Shown one piece after another: positions 28,167 through 37,420 of a DNA stretch of 64,000 bases (positions are counted from its first letter, which is position 1; each line of letters begins with the position of its first letter). This DNA is from Rhodothermaceae bacterium (GTDB lineage Bacteria > Bacteroidota > Rhodothermia > Rhodothermales > Bin80): positions 1-64,000 of the forward strand of contig VXSC01000031.1 in the NCBI GenBank assembly GCA_009838195.1, given 5' to 3'. The translations under genes and the position numbers were made by a program. Under the pieces are notes generated by a model. That model did not search any database and had not been told where the DNA came from. It saw only the letters and a list, made by a program, of their open reading frames with translations.

Positions 28167-29291
28167 TTAGCTATCTAGTTGCTGTACGATATCGTGGATC
28201 TGTTCTAATACCATCGTAATCCAGGCTTCCAGGTTCTCGGGATTCTGGACCTCGGGGAAATCGTACCCGAACACGGGAATCGTATCCCTGCCTACCTGCA
28301 CACGACTGCTGCTAGAGCGTCCCAATGCGATCACAGCATGAATATTTTGTCGCGCCCAAACAGGGTATTCAAATACGGCATGTAGTGCGGCACCGGTGCC
28401 CGTAGCGACTAACAGAGACCGTCTCGGAAATACCCGATCCACCCACCCCGCTGCATATTGGCGTGCGAGTTCCATCAATATAGCCGAAGGCATCCATCGA
28501 GAAGAATCTGACTCCACAGAGATCCATGACGGATCCGCGATAACAATGATGAGCTGTGATGCATACTGCGGATCCTGACCAGCGATAAATCCCATCACAT
28601 TCAGAGGGGATTCATAGGTATCTATCCGAGCCTCTACGGATACCGGTTCGGGAAGAACATATCTAATCTTCGGAAGCTCTCCCAAGGCAACGCTGTCTGC
28701 AGACAACCCTGATATGCTCGCCAAAGCAGATCGTGTGACTTCGAGTACCATGGCATTCGTCCCTGCATTAGATGCTAAGCGCGGGGCTACATCCCCTATG
28801 CCCAGAATCACCTCTGTGCCACGCTGAACAAGCTGATGAATACGGTCAGACGTAAGCAACTGCTTGGGGAGCACTACAGCCAACCCTTCATTCACCGTAG
28901 GATCCTCGGGAGATATAAATTCAGTTATGGTGTGTGCACCTGAGCCTGATCGAGGATCAGGCCAAAACGACTCCCCAAGCCCGGTTGCATTGCCAAGCCT
29001 TCCTCCCTTGATGACGCGTCTGGATCCCTGTAGCGGGAAGATTAACGAGTCACCGAATATGGGCTGCACTCCGACCATCCGAGCAGCCATATATGTTGTG
29101 ATATCCCGAGGTTGTCCAGACTCTTGCTGCAACACCAATTGTCGAGTATCCTGAATTACATCGATAGGCTGCCATAAAGATGGATTTAAAAAATCTTCTG
29201 AGCCGGCTTGATCCAGTGTAGCACAACCTGCAATGAATAATGCCAGGGAGAAATAACCCCAATAGGACACACGGTAGGATCGGTCATTCAT
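28167..29291 (-). CDS. Lipoprotein resembling an M28 peptidase that has lost its zinc ligands
   Basis: A 374-residue lipoprotein from the ATG at 29289-29291, with lipobox FIAGC (lipidated C23). Its order of blocks follows secreted M28 aminopeptidases: an N-terminal RDITTYMAARMVGVQPIFGD, NVMGFIAGQDP at 231-241, a hydrophobic strand at 248-252, ELARQYA at 274-280, PRRSLLVATGTG at 289-300 and FEYPVWARQNIHAVIALG. Where active enzymes have the metal-binding AHxDH, the GADDNASG Asp and the GEE glutamate, this protein has IADPSW, SSRWMPSA and GTGAALH. It is therefore read as an inactive M28-like protein, perhaps a binding protein. The call is by pattern only. Confidence 0.6.
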   Translation of the reverse strand: MNDRSYRVSYWGYFSLALFIAGCATLDQAGSEDFLNPSLWQPIDVIQDTRQLVLQQESGQPRDITTYMAARMVGVQPIFGDSLIFPLQGSRRVIKGGRLGNATGLGESFWPDPRSGSGAHTITEFISPEDPTVNEGLAVVLPKQLLTSDRIHQLVQRGTEVILGIGDVAPRLASNAGTNAMVLEVTRSALASISGLSADSVALGELPKIRYVLPEPVSVEARIDTYESPLNVMGFIAGQDPQYASQLIIVIADPSWISVESDSSRWMPSAILMELARQYAAGWVDRVFPRRSLLVATGTGAALHAVFEYPVWARQNIHAVIALGRSSSSRVQVGRDTIPVFGYDFPEVQNPENLEAWITMVLEQIHDIVQQLDS

Positions 29292-29305
29292 TGAATGCAC
29301 ACTGC

Positions 29306-30442
29306 TTACATGATTGATTCAACCGCATCGAGCAGCCTGTCCCATCCCAGAGATTGTTTATGGCGTCGTACCCCCTCTACAAGATCGTCTTGCATCCCCT
29401 CTACAAAATATCGTACGATAGCTTTGGCCAATGCAGATGGATCATTCGGGGGAACAATAAGCCCCGATTCTTCATGAGGTACAACCTCGGCAAGCCCACC
29501 TACATCCGTAGTAATCACAGGAACGTCAAACTGGTAGGCAACCTGTGCAACCCCACTCTGGGTTGCAGATAAGTACGGCTGTACAACCACATTGGCTGCA
29601 GCAAAGTAGTCAGCCACTTTGTCTTTGGGAATGTATTCGTTGACAAATCTCACTTGCCCGGATAGTCCTAATGACTCAACCTTATCCCTGTAGGATGCCT
29701 CGTCCTCATAAAACTCTCCAGCTACGATTAAGCGGATGTCAGGGAGTGCAGCCCGAACCTGCTGCATGCTGTCTAAAAGAATATGAAGCCCTTTGTATCG
29801 TCGCACAAACCCAAAAAATAGAATCACTGGCAAATTCTGATCCAGCTGTAATTTTGAACGCGCATGAGTTTGACTGGCCGCCTTACCGAAGATATCATAG
29901 ACCGGATGCGGTGCGAAAGCGCGCGGGCAAGAGACTCCAAGTTGGTCCAAGTCCTTATCCACCGATGAGGACATTACCACACACCCTTGTACTGCCTTGA
30001 AGAAGTAGCGTCCTAAAGCGATATCGCCCAGCCGGCGCTCATGCGGTAACGCATTATCAACCACAACCAAAGATGTGATATTGCTACGAGCAAGCTTGCG
30101 TGCCATTGTACCAAAAACCGGAGCAAAAAATGGCATCCAGTAGCGAAAAATCACCACCTCTGCCCCCAGTTCCCGGATACGTTTAACAGTCTTCCACCAT
30201 GACAGAGGGTTTATCGAATCGATCACTCGCTCAGCCTCCACAGCCCTTTCGATGTCCGTTTCAGTTTCATATTGAGTCCGACCTGGGAAAAGAAACTCTG
30301 GATATTGACGCGTGAACGTGATAGCATGAACTCGATGCCCACGAGCGATCAGGCCTGCCGCTAGTGTTTCGGACAGATGAGCAATGCCTCCCCGGTAGGG
30401 ATACATAGGGCTGACAAGTACGATCCTTCGTCCCTCACCCAT
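29306..30442 (-). CDS. GT4-family glycosyltransferase
   Basis: A 378-residue GT-B enzyme. The N-terminal domain starts IVLVSPMYPYRGGIAHLSE and contains FRYWMPFFAPVFG. The C-terminal domain has VILFFGFVRRYKGLHILLD, RLIVAGEFYEDE, VRFVNEYIPKDKVADYF and ESGLIVPPNDPSALAKA, which are the usual nucleotide-sugar-binding blocks. It lies 14 bp upstream of the M28-like lipoprotein gene and may be co-transcribed with it. The role is probably in surface glycan synthesis. Confidence 0.88.
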   Translation of the reverse strand: MGEGRRIVLVSPMYPYRGGIAHLSETLAAGLIARGHRVHAITFTRQYPEFLFPGRTQYETETDIERAVEAERVIDSINPLSWWKTVKRIRELGAEVVIFRYWMPFFAPVFGTMARKLARSNITSLVVVDNALPHERRLGDIALGRYFFKAVQGCVVMSSSVDKDLDQLGVSCPRAFAPHPVYDIFGKAASQTHARSKLQLDQNLPVILFFGFVRRYKGLHILLDSMQQVRAALPDIRLIVAGEFYEDEASYRDKVESLGLSGQVRFVNEYIPKDKVADYFAAANVVVQPYLSATQSGVAQVAYQFDVPVITTDVGGLAEVVPHEESGLIVPPNDPSALAKAIVRYFVEGMQDDLVEGVRRHKQSLGWDRLLDAVESIM

Positions 30443-30631
30443 TTACCTGTGTTCAAGAAAGTAAGTTTAGCTGCACCGAAAATACTCACTTAACTGGGAA
30501 GTTTCGTTCCCGGATCTGAGTTGTCTATCGTGAATCACACAATCCGAGTAATCTGAGCCGTTCCAAATTACACATGTGCAACTACGAACGGCGAATTGCG
30601 TACCTAATAACAGTAACATTCTAACCCCATT

Positions 30632-30964
30632 ATGACTTCACAAAACAACAATATAAAAGAGCGGCTCGGAGAGCGCTTTGAAGAAATCAAAGTAGAAGGC
30701 TCCCAACTAGTCAACAAAGTGAAAGAACTTGTGCGAGAAGGAAACGCTCGCAAAATATCCATTATCAAAGATGGCCGAACCCTTGCCGAATTCCCAATGT
30801 ACGTGGGCCTCGTGGGTTCTGGTGCAGCAGTTTTCTTTGCTGCACCGCTCGCCGCGATTGCTGCAATTGCGGCGCTGGTGACAGAAGTCACAGTACGCAT
30901 CGAACGTGAGCCTTCTGAAGGCATTGAACGGAGTTCTTCACAAGATTTGGATGACCTGCCGTGA
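30632..30964 (+). CDS. DUF4342 domain protein
   Basis: A 110-residue protein. The DUF4342 core runs over FEEIKVEGSQLVNKVKELV, EGNARKISIIKDGRTLAEFP and a hydrophobic stretch GSGAAVFFAAPLAAIAAIAAL that could span a membrane once. An acidic tail follows. The function of the family is unknown; similar proteins are small membrane-associated factors. Its stop overlaps the GTG start of the threonine dehydratase gene (GTGA), so the two are translationally coupled. Confidence 0.85.
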   Translation: MTSQNNNIKERLGERFEEIKVEGSQLVNKVKELVREGNARKISIIKDGRTLAEFPMYVGLVGSGAAVFFAAPLAAIAAIAALVTEVTVRIEREPSEGIERSSSQDLDDLP

Positions 30965-31926
30965 CTGTACCCTGTAGTGTAGGGAGTGACGATGTCTGTT
31001 TGGCCGCCGAACAACTTCAGGACATCGTCCATAAGACTCCCGTTCTCACCTCCAGGACTGTAGATGCACGCATAGGAGCACGCGTGTATTTCAAGTGTGA
31101 AAATTTTCAACGCTCGGGAAGTTTTAAATTCCGAGGTGCTTATAACACGTTACGTCAACTTCCAGCTACTACCGAGAAAGTTCTTACGTTTTCTTCCGGC
31201 AACCATGCCCAGGCCGTAGCGCTTGCTGGAGCGCTACTGGATACCCAACCCACGATCATCATGCCCCACGATGCCCCTCCGGTAAAACGGGCTGCAACCG
31301 CTGGATACGGGGCGAAAATTATTCCCTATGATCGTAATGAGATCAGCCGTGAAGCATTGGCAGAGCAGTTGGCTACAGAGCAGGGACTCCCGATTATTCC
31401 GCCGTATGATCACCCATATATTGTCGCTGGTCAAGGGACTGCCGCACTGGAACTGCTACAGGACTATCCAGACTTGGACGTACTCCTGGTCCCATGCGGC
31501 GGCGGTGGGCTGCTGTCTGGTTCTCTACTTGCGGCCCAAGCGATCAATTCATCGATCCAGGTCGTCGGAGTCGAACCCGGTGCAGCAAATGATGCTGCAC
31601 TCAGCTTCAAAAGCGGTGTCCTGCATACGGTACATAATCCGGAAACCATCGCAGATGGTGCTCGCACACCATCACTTGGGGTCCTGACATTTGAAATCAT
31701 ACGTAACCTCGCACACGATATCGTAACCGTGTCTGACGCGGCAATTCTGTCCGCCATGCAGCTACTGTGGGAGCGAATGAAGATCGTTGTTGAACCAACG
31801 GGGGCCTTGGGGATGGCTGCACTACTGAGCAAAGCAGCCGATGTAGAAGGGATGAACGTGGGAGTTATTCTGAGTGGCGGGAATGTCGGCCTGGATCAAA
31901 TGCAATCCTATCTCGGTGCGACCTGA
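30961..31926 (+). CDS. Threonine/serine dehydratase (PLP fold type II)
   Basis: A 321-residue PLP enzyme that most likely deaminates L-threonine or L-serine; serine racemase activity is an alternative. The PLP lysine is in RSGSFKFRGAYN, SSGNHAQAVALAG is the substrate loop, and the phosphate-binding glycine loop PCGGGGLLSGSL is intact. There is no C-terminal ACT domain, so it is the short, catabolic-type form. It begins with GTG in a 4-bp overlap with the DUF4342 gene and is convergent with surE, leaving a 1-bp gap. Confidence 0.9.
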   Translation: MTVPCSVGSDDVCLAAEQLQDIVHKTPVLTSRTVDARIGARVYFKCENFQRSGSFKFRGAYNTLRQLPATTEKVLTFSSGNHAQAVALAGALLDTQPTIIMPHDAPPVKRAATAGYGAKIIPYDRNEISREALAEQLATEQGLPIIPPYDHPYIVAGQGTAALELLQDYPDLDVLLVPCGGGGLLSGSLLAAQAINSSIQVVGVEPGAANDAALSFKSGVLHTVHNPETIADGARTPSLGVLTFEIIRNLAHDIVTVSDAAILSAMQLLWERMKIVVEPTGALGMAALLSKAADVEGMNVGVILSGGNVGLDQMQSYLGAT

Positions 31927-31927
31927 T

Positions 31928-32728
31928 TTAATCCGTAAGCTCTGACCAACGCCACGTCTTTAGCACATCAATACATCCATGGGCAGTACGATCATACTGT
32001 AGCGGTGTGACTGATACATATCCATTTTCGAGGGCCCCAGTATCGGTGTCGTCACCTGTATCCAATACATTCATCATACCGCGGTACCAGTAATAAGACC
32101 TGTTTGAGGGGTCCGTTCGCCCAACGAAGCCCTCTTCCCATCTTGATCGGGCCTGTCGGGCAACCTGTATGCCTCTAATTTGAGCCTCGGGTATAGCGGG
32201 AATATTTGCACTGAGAACAACACCTCTCGGTAGTTGGCTTCTGAGCACTTTCTGTGCGATCACCTTGGCATAGTTACCGGCAGGAGAATAATCAGCATCC
32301 GGGTCTTTCGAGTCAAGACTGAAGGCAATGGAATCAATCCCATTCACGGACGATTCTGTCGCTGCACTGATTGTGCCTGAATAGATTACGTTAATTGCGA
32401 TGTTGGACCCTCTGTTAATGCCACTGACCGCCAAGTCCGGTTTACGATGTAATAACTCATGCAATGCCAGCTTCATACAATCACAGGGGGTTCCGGTAAT
32501 GCCTAAAGCTCGAATATGACTTAGCTCGTCCCCAAAGTTGTAGGTCTCTACCCGAATAGGATGGTCCAGGGTAATCGAATGTCCCACTGCAGTTTGATCA
32601 TCAAGTGGAGCAACGACCATTACATCTCCCACCTCATCCATCGCCTTCGTTAACGCACGAATACCAGGGGAAGTAATCCCATCATCATTCGTAACCAAAA
32701 TCAACGGTCGCCGGCGAGAGCTAATCAT
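31928..32728 (-). CDS. surE: 5'/3'-nucleotidase SurE
   Basis: A 266-residue metal-dependent nucleoside monophosphate phosphatase. The N-terminal LILVTNDDGITSPGI carries the metal-binding NDD, and APLDDQTAVGHSITL and SGINRGSNIAINVIYSGTISAA hold the remaining active-site Ser/Asn residues. The length is normal. It follows panB by 29 bp in the same orientation at the end of the dxr-to-surE gene row. Confidence 0.95.
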   Translation of the reverse strand: MISSRRRPLILVTNDDGITSPGIRALTKAMDEVGDVMVVAPLDDQTAVGHSITLDHPIRVETYNFGDELSHIRALGITGTPCDCMKLALHELLHRKPDLAVSGINRGSNIAINVIYSGTISAATESSVNGIDSIAFSLDSKDPDADYSPAGNYAKVIAQKVLRSQLPRGVVLSANIPAIPEAQIRGIQVARQARSRWEEGFVGRTDPSNRSYYWYRGMMNVLDTGDDTDTGALENGYVSVTPLQYDRTAHGCIDVLKTWRWSELTD

Positions 32729-32757
32729 TTTCCTAATTCTTGATGAAAAGCCACAAA

Positions 32758-33564
32758 CTAATAACTCTCCTCGGATGATGGAAAAGAATGACTCCGCACA
32801 TCTTCCACATAATTCTTAACAGAGTCTGAAATCGAATCTATTAGATTCGCATAGCGGCGGACAAAACGTGGATGAAAATCATCATTTAACCCCAGTGCAT
32901 CGTTGATCACCAGTATTTGACCATCACATGCATTCCCCGCTCCAATACCAATCGTCGGAATGCTCAATGACGCCGAGATCTCCCCAGCTAATTTAGCAGG
33001 AATTTTCTCTAACACAATAGCAAAACAACCTGCTTTCTCAAGCGCAAGTGCATCCTGCCGGAGTTGATCGGCCTCCTCTGGCTCTCTGGCACGCACCTTG
33101 TAAGTCCCAAATCGGTAAATGCTCTGAGGAGTCAACCCTAGATGACCCATGACCGGGATCCCTGCGTGAAGAATCCGCTCCATCGTGGGCACAACAGCCG
33201 TTCCCCCCTCTATCTTTACTGCATGCGCCCCTGCCTCCTTCATCACACGAATTGAGGAAATCAATGCTTCTTTGCTGTTCCCCTGATAGGCGCCAAATGG
33301 CAGGTCCACAATGACAAGAGCTCGCTTTACGGCTCGAACGACACACTGAGCATGATAAATCATGTGCTCTAGCGTGATCGGAAGAGTCGTTTCGTGTCCG
33401 GCCACGACATTCGAAGCCGAATCCCCTACCAAGATAGCATCTACACCTGCACGGTCTAATATGCGTGCCATGGTGTAGTCGTATGCCGTAAGCATCGCAA
33501 TCGGGATGCTGGCATCCTTCAACTGGCGGAACGTCTGGGTCGTAACCCGCCTAACGCCTTCCAT
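32758..33564 (-). CDS. panB: 3-methyl-2-oxobutanoate hydroxymethyltransferase (ketopantoate synthase)
   Basis: A 268-residue TIM-barrel enzyme that makes ketopantoate for coenzyme A synthesis. The metal and substrate blocks are present: [55 protein letters not shown], and [15 protein letters not shown]. The catalytic Glu is in VLEKIPA. panC is not in the window. It lies between the skp-like genes and surE on the minus strand. Confidence 0.96.
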   Translation of the reverse strand: MEGVRRVTTQTFRQLKDASIPIAMLTAYDYTMARILDRAGVDAILVGDSASNVVAGHETTLPITLEHMIYHAQCVVRAVKRALVIVDLPFGAYQGNSKEALISSIRVMKEAGAHAVKIEGGTAVVPTMERILHAGIPVMGHLGLTPQSIYRFGTYKVRAREPEEADQLRQDALALEKAGCFAIVLEKIPAKLAGEISASLSIPTIGIGAGNACDGQILVINDALGLNDDFHPRFVRRYANLIDSISDSVKNYVEDVRSHSFPSSEESY

Positions 33565-33607
33565 GAAAATGGGGGTCTATTTCGTTGGAGGCGGTTTGCA
33601 AAGCCCT

Positions 33608-34192
33608 TTAGTTGCCTGCAGCCTGCATCGCCGCGTCAACATCAATCCCTAACTCCCGAGCGACCTCAAGAGTAATATCTGTAATCCGATCTTCGTTCAC
33701 ATAGAGCAGGATCGGCTGCGCCGGTCCCGCCTGGGTGCGAAGTACGAGATCAAGATTTTTCTCTGCGGCAATCGTTTGGATTGCTGTATCCACCTGCTGG
33801 TAGATTGGCCCCATGAGGTCTAGTTCACGTTGGACCAACTCCTGCTCCAACTCTCCAGCTTTGCTGCGGAGTTCTTCTTCCAAAGAAATCAGCTCCTGCT
33901 CACGTTCCTGTCGGCGCTCCTCTGATAGTAAAGCCCGCTGCGTTTGATAGCGTTCCACCTTGCCAGCAAGATCTTCCTGCATACTTTGAAGAATCCGTTG
34001 CCCACTTTCCAACTCCGCCTGCAGTTCCTCCTGGATCGTTCGAGTTTGGGGCATATTCGAGATCAGTACCTCATGATCCGTGTAGCCAATCCGCAGGGCT
34101 GGAAGCTGTTGTGCCTGTGAGGCAGTTGCAAAACCAAGAAATAACACAGCGAAAAGAAAACCAGTGCTGCGTTTAAGCGAAATGAGTCGCAT
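33608..34192 (-). CDS. OmpH/Skp-family periplasmic chaperone
   Basis: A 194-residue exported protein. The signal peptide (STGFLFAVLFLGFATASQA) precedes QQLPALRIGYTDHEVL. The middle is a long charged coiled coil (about residues 55-140), the tentacles of Skp, and the C-terminus ends in the strand-rich DITLEVARELGID. Skp-type chaperones carry unfolded outer-membrane proteins to the BAM complex. It is the second of two tandem copies directly downstream of bamA, 28 bp after the first. Confidence 0.9.
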   Translation of the reverse strand: MRLISLKRSTGFLFAVLFLGFATASQAQQLPALRIGYTDHEVLISNMPQTRTIQEELQAELESGQRILQSMQEDLAGKVERYQTQRALLSEERRQEREQELISLEEELRSKAGELEQELVQRELDLMGPIYQQVDTAIQTIAAEKNLDLVLRTQAGPAQPILLYVNEDRITDITLEVARELGIDVDAAMQAAGN

Positions 34193-34220
34193 AAGATTAT
34201 TTTAATTTAAAGTGTGAAGC

Positions 34221-34760
34221 TTACCGCCCAAGATTGGTGCGGGTGATATCAATGCCCAACTCCTCGAGAACGAGATCTGTAATGTCGAGCTTTTCATTCG
34301 TGTATAAAAAAACAAAATCGCCGCCTCGGTCAAACACATAATCATAACCCTCCGCTTCTGCTACCTCCTCAATCGCGATCAGAACTTTTTCCTGAATCGG
34401 ACGCAGGATCTGCTCTTGCTGCTCAAATAACTGTCCTTCCGGCCCGAAATATTGCCGCCGTAAACGCTCCAGTTCTTCTTCTGCTGCAATGATTTCATTT
34501 TGTTTTTGCTGACGTGACTCAGCAGTGTATAAAAGTTCTCGAGCCTGGTATTCCTGGAACATCTCATCCAGTCTGTCCTGACGCTCGGCGAGATCCTGTT
34601 CCCACTGTTCGGCAACCCTGTCCAAGGACTGCTGTGCCGTTGAGAACTCTGGATAATTGTCGTAAATCAAATCCGAATCAACGTAGGCGATTTTCTGCTG
34701 TGCGAGAACCGCAGTAGCGGTCCACACGAAAATCAACCCGAAACTGAATAGCGTTCTCAT
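34221..34760 (-). CDS. OmpH/Skp-family periplasmic chaperone
   Basis: A 179-residue protein from the ATG at 34758-34760 (MRTLFSFGLIFVWTATAVLA, a signal peptide); longer upstream frames run into bamA and lack a signal. The mature start QQKIAYVDSDLIYDNYPEF is the classic OmpH opening. A coiled coil follows at about 45-130, and the end DITDLVLEELGIDITRTN closes the beta body. It is paralogous to the next gene. It lies 25 bp after the bamA stop. Confidence 0.92.
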   Translation of the reverse strand: MRTLFSFGLIFVWTATAVLAQQKIAYVDSDLIYDNYPEFSTAQQSLDRVAEQWEQDLAERQDRLDEMFQEYQARELLYTAESRQQKQNEIIAAEEELERLRRQYFGPEGQLFEQQEQILRPIQEKVLIAIEEVAEAEGYDYVFDRGGDFVFLYTNEKLDITDLVLEELGIDITRTNLGR

Positions 34761-34785
34761 TACGTGTGACGATTTGTATATAAAT

Positions 34786-37287
34786 CTAGTTGAATCCCTG
34801 GCCAAGTGTAAACTGGAAAAACCACTTTCTTGAGCCATCATGGTTTGATTGCTGACCTGAGATCGGTGCAAACTCATCAAAATTATACCCATATGCAACT
34901 TCCAGCATTCCTAATATCGGCAGGAATAAACGTGCACCTACACCAGCCGAACGATAAAGTTGCCGCGGATTGTACGTTTGAAACGTATCCCAGGTGTTCG
35001 CAGCGTCCATGAAAAGATAGGGTGCCGCGGTGAGTTGTGGAGTTTGAACAGCAAGAACACGTAACTCCGACGTGAATTTATTCAACACACGTCCACCAAC
35101 AGCTTCTTCACCGCGACGGGGGCCAAGTACCCGGGCAGGATACCCACGCATATAGATAATATCCTTCCCAAAATTGTTTCGATATCCCTGGACATCGAAG
35201 GGTGATCCACCGACAACATAGCGTTCGAATAGCACATCTCCACCAGTAAGTGAGCCGATGTAACCAAAGTCTGCTGAAAAACTCGCGGTGAGTTTCCTCA
35301 AGATCGGCGCATTCCAACTCGTGGTGAGCTTCCATTTGTGATACTGTATAAAATTCTTTATCGGTAGGGCCAATTCCCCTGAAAGCAGAAATGTCGAGCC
35401 TGCCGTCGGGAAGACTGGATGATCCACCGAACTCCGCGACAATGCCTGACGCACCGTGATCTGTTGGCTCCGGCCAAGTGGAAGTACTGACGTATAGTTC
35501 CGGTTTGAATAGAACTGATATCCCAATGATGTACTGGTACTGAACTTATCATCCGGCCACCTCAGTCGCTGTTCATAGAAGACACGTGCATTGGTATTTG
35601 CGAACCCAAGATCCCTGTCATCCTCATCATCTTCGCCAAAGAAGCTATACCCGTAAAACCCCAATCCACTGAATCTCGAATGCGATATCTGAAAGCCAAC
35701 CGGGGTTGGCTTGCCACGTAGCCAGGGCTCGGTAAAGCCAAGAGAATAACTCTGGTATTGTCTACCACTGGTCTGAAGGCTGACAGAAAGCTGCTGACCA
35801 TCCCCGGAAGGTAGTGGTCGCCAGGCCCCAGGCTTAAAGAAATCCTGTACACTGAAATTGTTGAACCCGAAACGCAGCATTAAAATCACTCCCCATCGGC
35901 CATACGTACCACTAAGCTCCAACTGATCACTGCCAACCTCTTCAAGGTTGTAGGTTAGGTTCACTTCCTTTTCCTCTGTATCCAAATCAATAGAGGGCCC
36001 TGCCCCAAGCTTTTCTTGATCGAAATATTTCAACTGGGACAATCGCCGGATCGTCTCCTGGATCAACTCCCTGCTGAATGTCTGCCCAGGGATGGTATAC
36101 AACTCCCGGCGCACAACATGCTCTTTGGTCTTGTCGTTTCCGGCTATTGTGATCTCTCCAAAATTGAAAATATCTCCCTCGTAGAGGTCATAGTAAAGAT
36201 CCAATGAATCTCCCTCCAGAACCCGCACTTCAGGCTCTACACGAAAGAGCATGTGTCCCCGGTTCATGTACAGGCTTGATACGTCACTACTCGCCTGATT
36301 ACCGTGCAGGTTTTGCTCAATCCGTTCGGAGTTGTAAGTATCCCCCGGCTCGACCCCTAAAGCAGACGATAATACTTCATCAGGATAGATCGTATTTCCT
36401 TCCCACTCCACGTTTCTTATATGATATTGCGGTCCTTCATGGAGCTCGAGAGATACAACCATTCCCGGCTTTTCCCCTGAAGTATCCAGCCATACAGAGT
36501 CCTTTAGCACTCTGGCATCGTAGTATCCTTTCGAGTTAAAGTGATTGATGAGATTCACCTTGTCCTCCTCGTAGAGCATACGATCAAACCGAGCTTTGCG
36601 CCAAAAGAAAATCGAACGTCTGGGTTTTGTCTTTTTGAGTTTCCGGCGTACGGATCGGCTACTAATATTTTCGTTTCCTGAGACCAGAACCTCCCGGATC
36701 CTCACCTTCTCCCCCTGATCAATTGCAAACTCAAGGTTGACTGTATTTTCGGGGCCTGGAGTCCGGTTCACCTCCACCTCTGCAAGCATGAATCCTTTCT
36801 CTGCAAAATGATCTTTGATCACCTGAATGGATCGCTCCAGGTCCGCAGGTCGAACACGTGTTCCCTTAAACAATGTGACCTTATCCGCAAGCTTCCGCCG
36901 ATCCTTCTTTTTAATTCCTGAAAATGTAAACTCTGCTAATTGTGGCTCTTCCGTAAGCTGAATCAGTAGAAAAACACCGTTACCTGCCCGGCGCTCTTCT
37001 ACGATCTTCACATCTGAAAAAACACGCAACCTGTAAATACTCCGTATTGCTTCAGAGATCGCAGGATCCCCCGGTAGAACCACGGTTTGCCCCACGGCCA
37101 GCCCACTGCTTCGAATCGCAAAACTTTGCATCGTTTCCCCCTCTACTCCCTCAACAGAGATTCCCAGAATCTCAAGCTCTTCGGGAACAGAGGGGCGATT
37201 ATTGGCCAATAAGCTTCCAGAAAGTCCCTGGGCTGCGACGGTATTGACACTGACAGTTAAAATGAAAAGCAGAAGTGTGGTGCGCAT
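34786..37287 (-). CDS. bamA: Outer-membrane protein assembly factor BamA
   Basis: An 833-residue Omp85 protein from the ATG at 37285-37287, which begins a signal peptide ending VNTVAA-QG. POTRA repeats fill roughly residues 30-420 (for example FSGIKKKDRRKLADKV, VSGNENISSRSVRRKL, IAGNDKTKEHVVRRELY), and the C-terminal beta-barrel runs from about 440 to the end with the conserved VGGSPFDVQGYRNN segment and the terminal FFQFTLGQGFN. It inserts barrel proteins into the outer membrane. It is followed by two skp-like genes and preceded by rseP. A stem-loop lies in the 133-bp spacer upstream. Confidence 0.96.
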   Translation of the reverse strand: MRTTLLLFILTVSVNTVAAQGLSGSLLANNRPSVPEELEILGISVEGVEGETMQSFAIRSSGLAVGQTVVLPGDPAISEAIRSIYRLRVFSDVKIVEERRAGNGVFLLIQLTEEPQLAEFTFSGIKKKDRRKLADKVTLFKGTRVRPADLERSIQVIKDHFAEKGFMLAEVEVNRTPGPENTVNLEFAIDQGEKVRIREVLVSGNENISSRSVRRKLKKTKPRRSIFFWRKARFDRMLYEEDKVNLINHFNSKGYYDARVLKDSVWLDTSGEKPGMVVSLELHEGPQYHIRNVEWEGNTIYPDEVLSSALGVEPGDTYNSERIEQNLHGNQASSDVSSLYMNRGHMLFRVEPEVRVLEGDSLDLYYDLYEGDIFNFGEITIAGNDKTKEHVVRRELYTIPGQTFSRELIQETIRRLSQLKYFDQEKLGAGPSIDLDTEEKEVNLTYNLEEVGSDQLELSGTYGRWGVILMLRFGFNNFSVQDFFKPGAWRPLPSGDGQQLSVSLQTSGRQYQSYSLGFTEPWLRGKPTPVGFQISHSRFSGLGFYGYSFFGEDDEDDRDLGFANTNARVFYEQRLRWPDDKFSTSTSLGYQFYSNRNYTSVLPLGRSQQITVRQALSRSSVDHPVFPTAGSTFLLSGELALPIKNFIQYHKWKLTTSWNAPILRKLTASFSADFGYIGSLTGGDVLFERYVVGGSPFDVQGYRNNFGKDIIYMRGYPARVLGPRRGEEAVGGRVLNKFTSELRVLAVQTPQLTAAPYLFMDAANTWDTFQTYNPRQLYRSAGVGARLFLPILGMLEVAYGYNFDEFAPISGQQSNHDGSRKWFFQFTLGQGFN

Positions 37288-37334
37288 GACGATTCGATCA
37301 GGAAAGGAATGAGAGTATTGTAGCGCAGCTTTAT

Positions 37335-37356
37335 AGAACCCCTTTGGCGGGGTTCT
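37335..37356. promoter_or_regulatory. Perfect 8-bp stem-loop between rseP and bamA
   Basis: AGAACCCC and GGGGTTCT form a perfect 8-bp stem with a 6-base loop, 48 bp upstream of the bamA start. On the minus strand the stem is followed by ATAAAGC rather than a T-run, and on the plus strand by TTGTTTC. It is therefore not a textbook terminator for rseP. It may act as an attenuator, RNA processing site or weak terminator. Confidence 0.45.
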
Positions 37357-37420
37357 TGTTTCTGCACTACCCATAAACGAAGAGAATCTGCTCGTTCGTA
37401 CAAATCGCTTACAGCCTCAG

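Noticed and set aside
30604-31110. 168-residue minus-strand frame opposite DUF4342 and the dehydratase start
   Set aside because: It is antisense to two well-supported genes, has low-complexity Ser/Thr composition and no recognisable motif.
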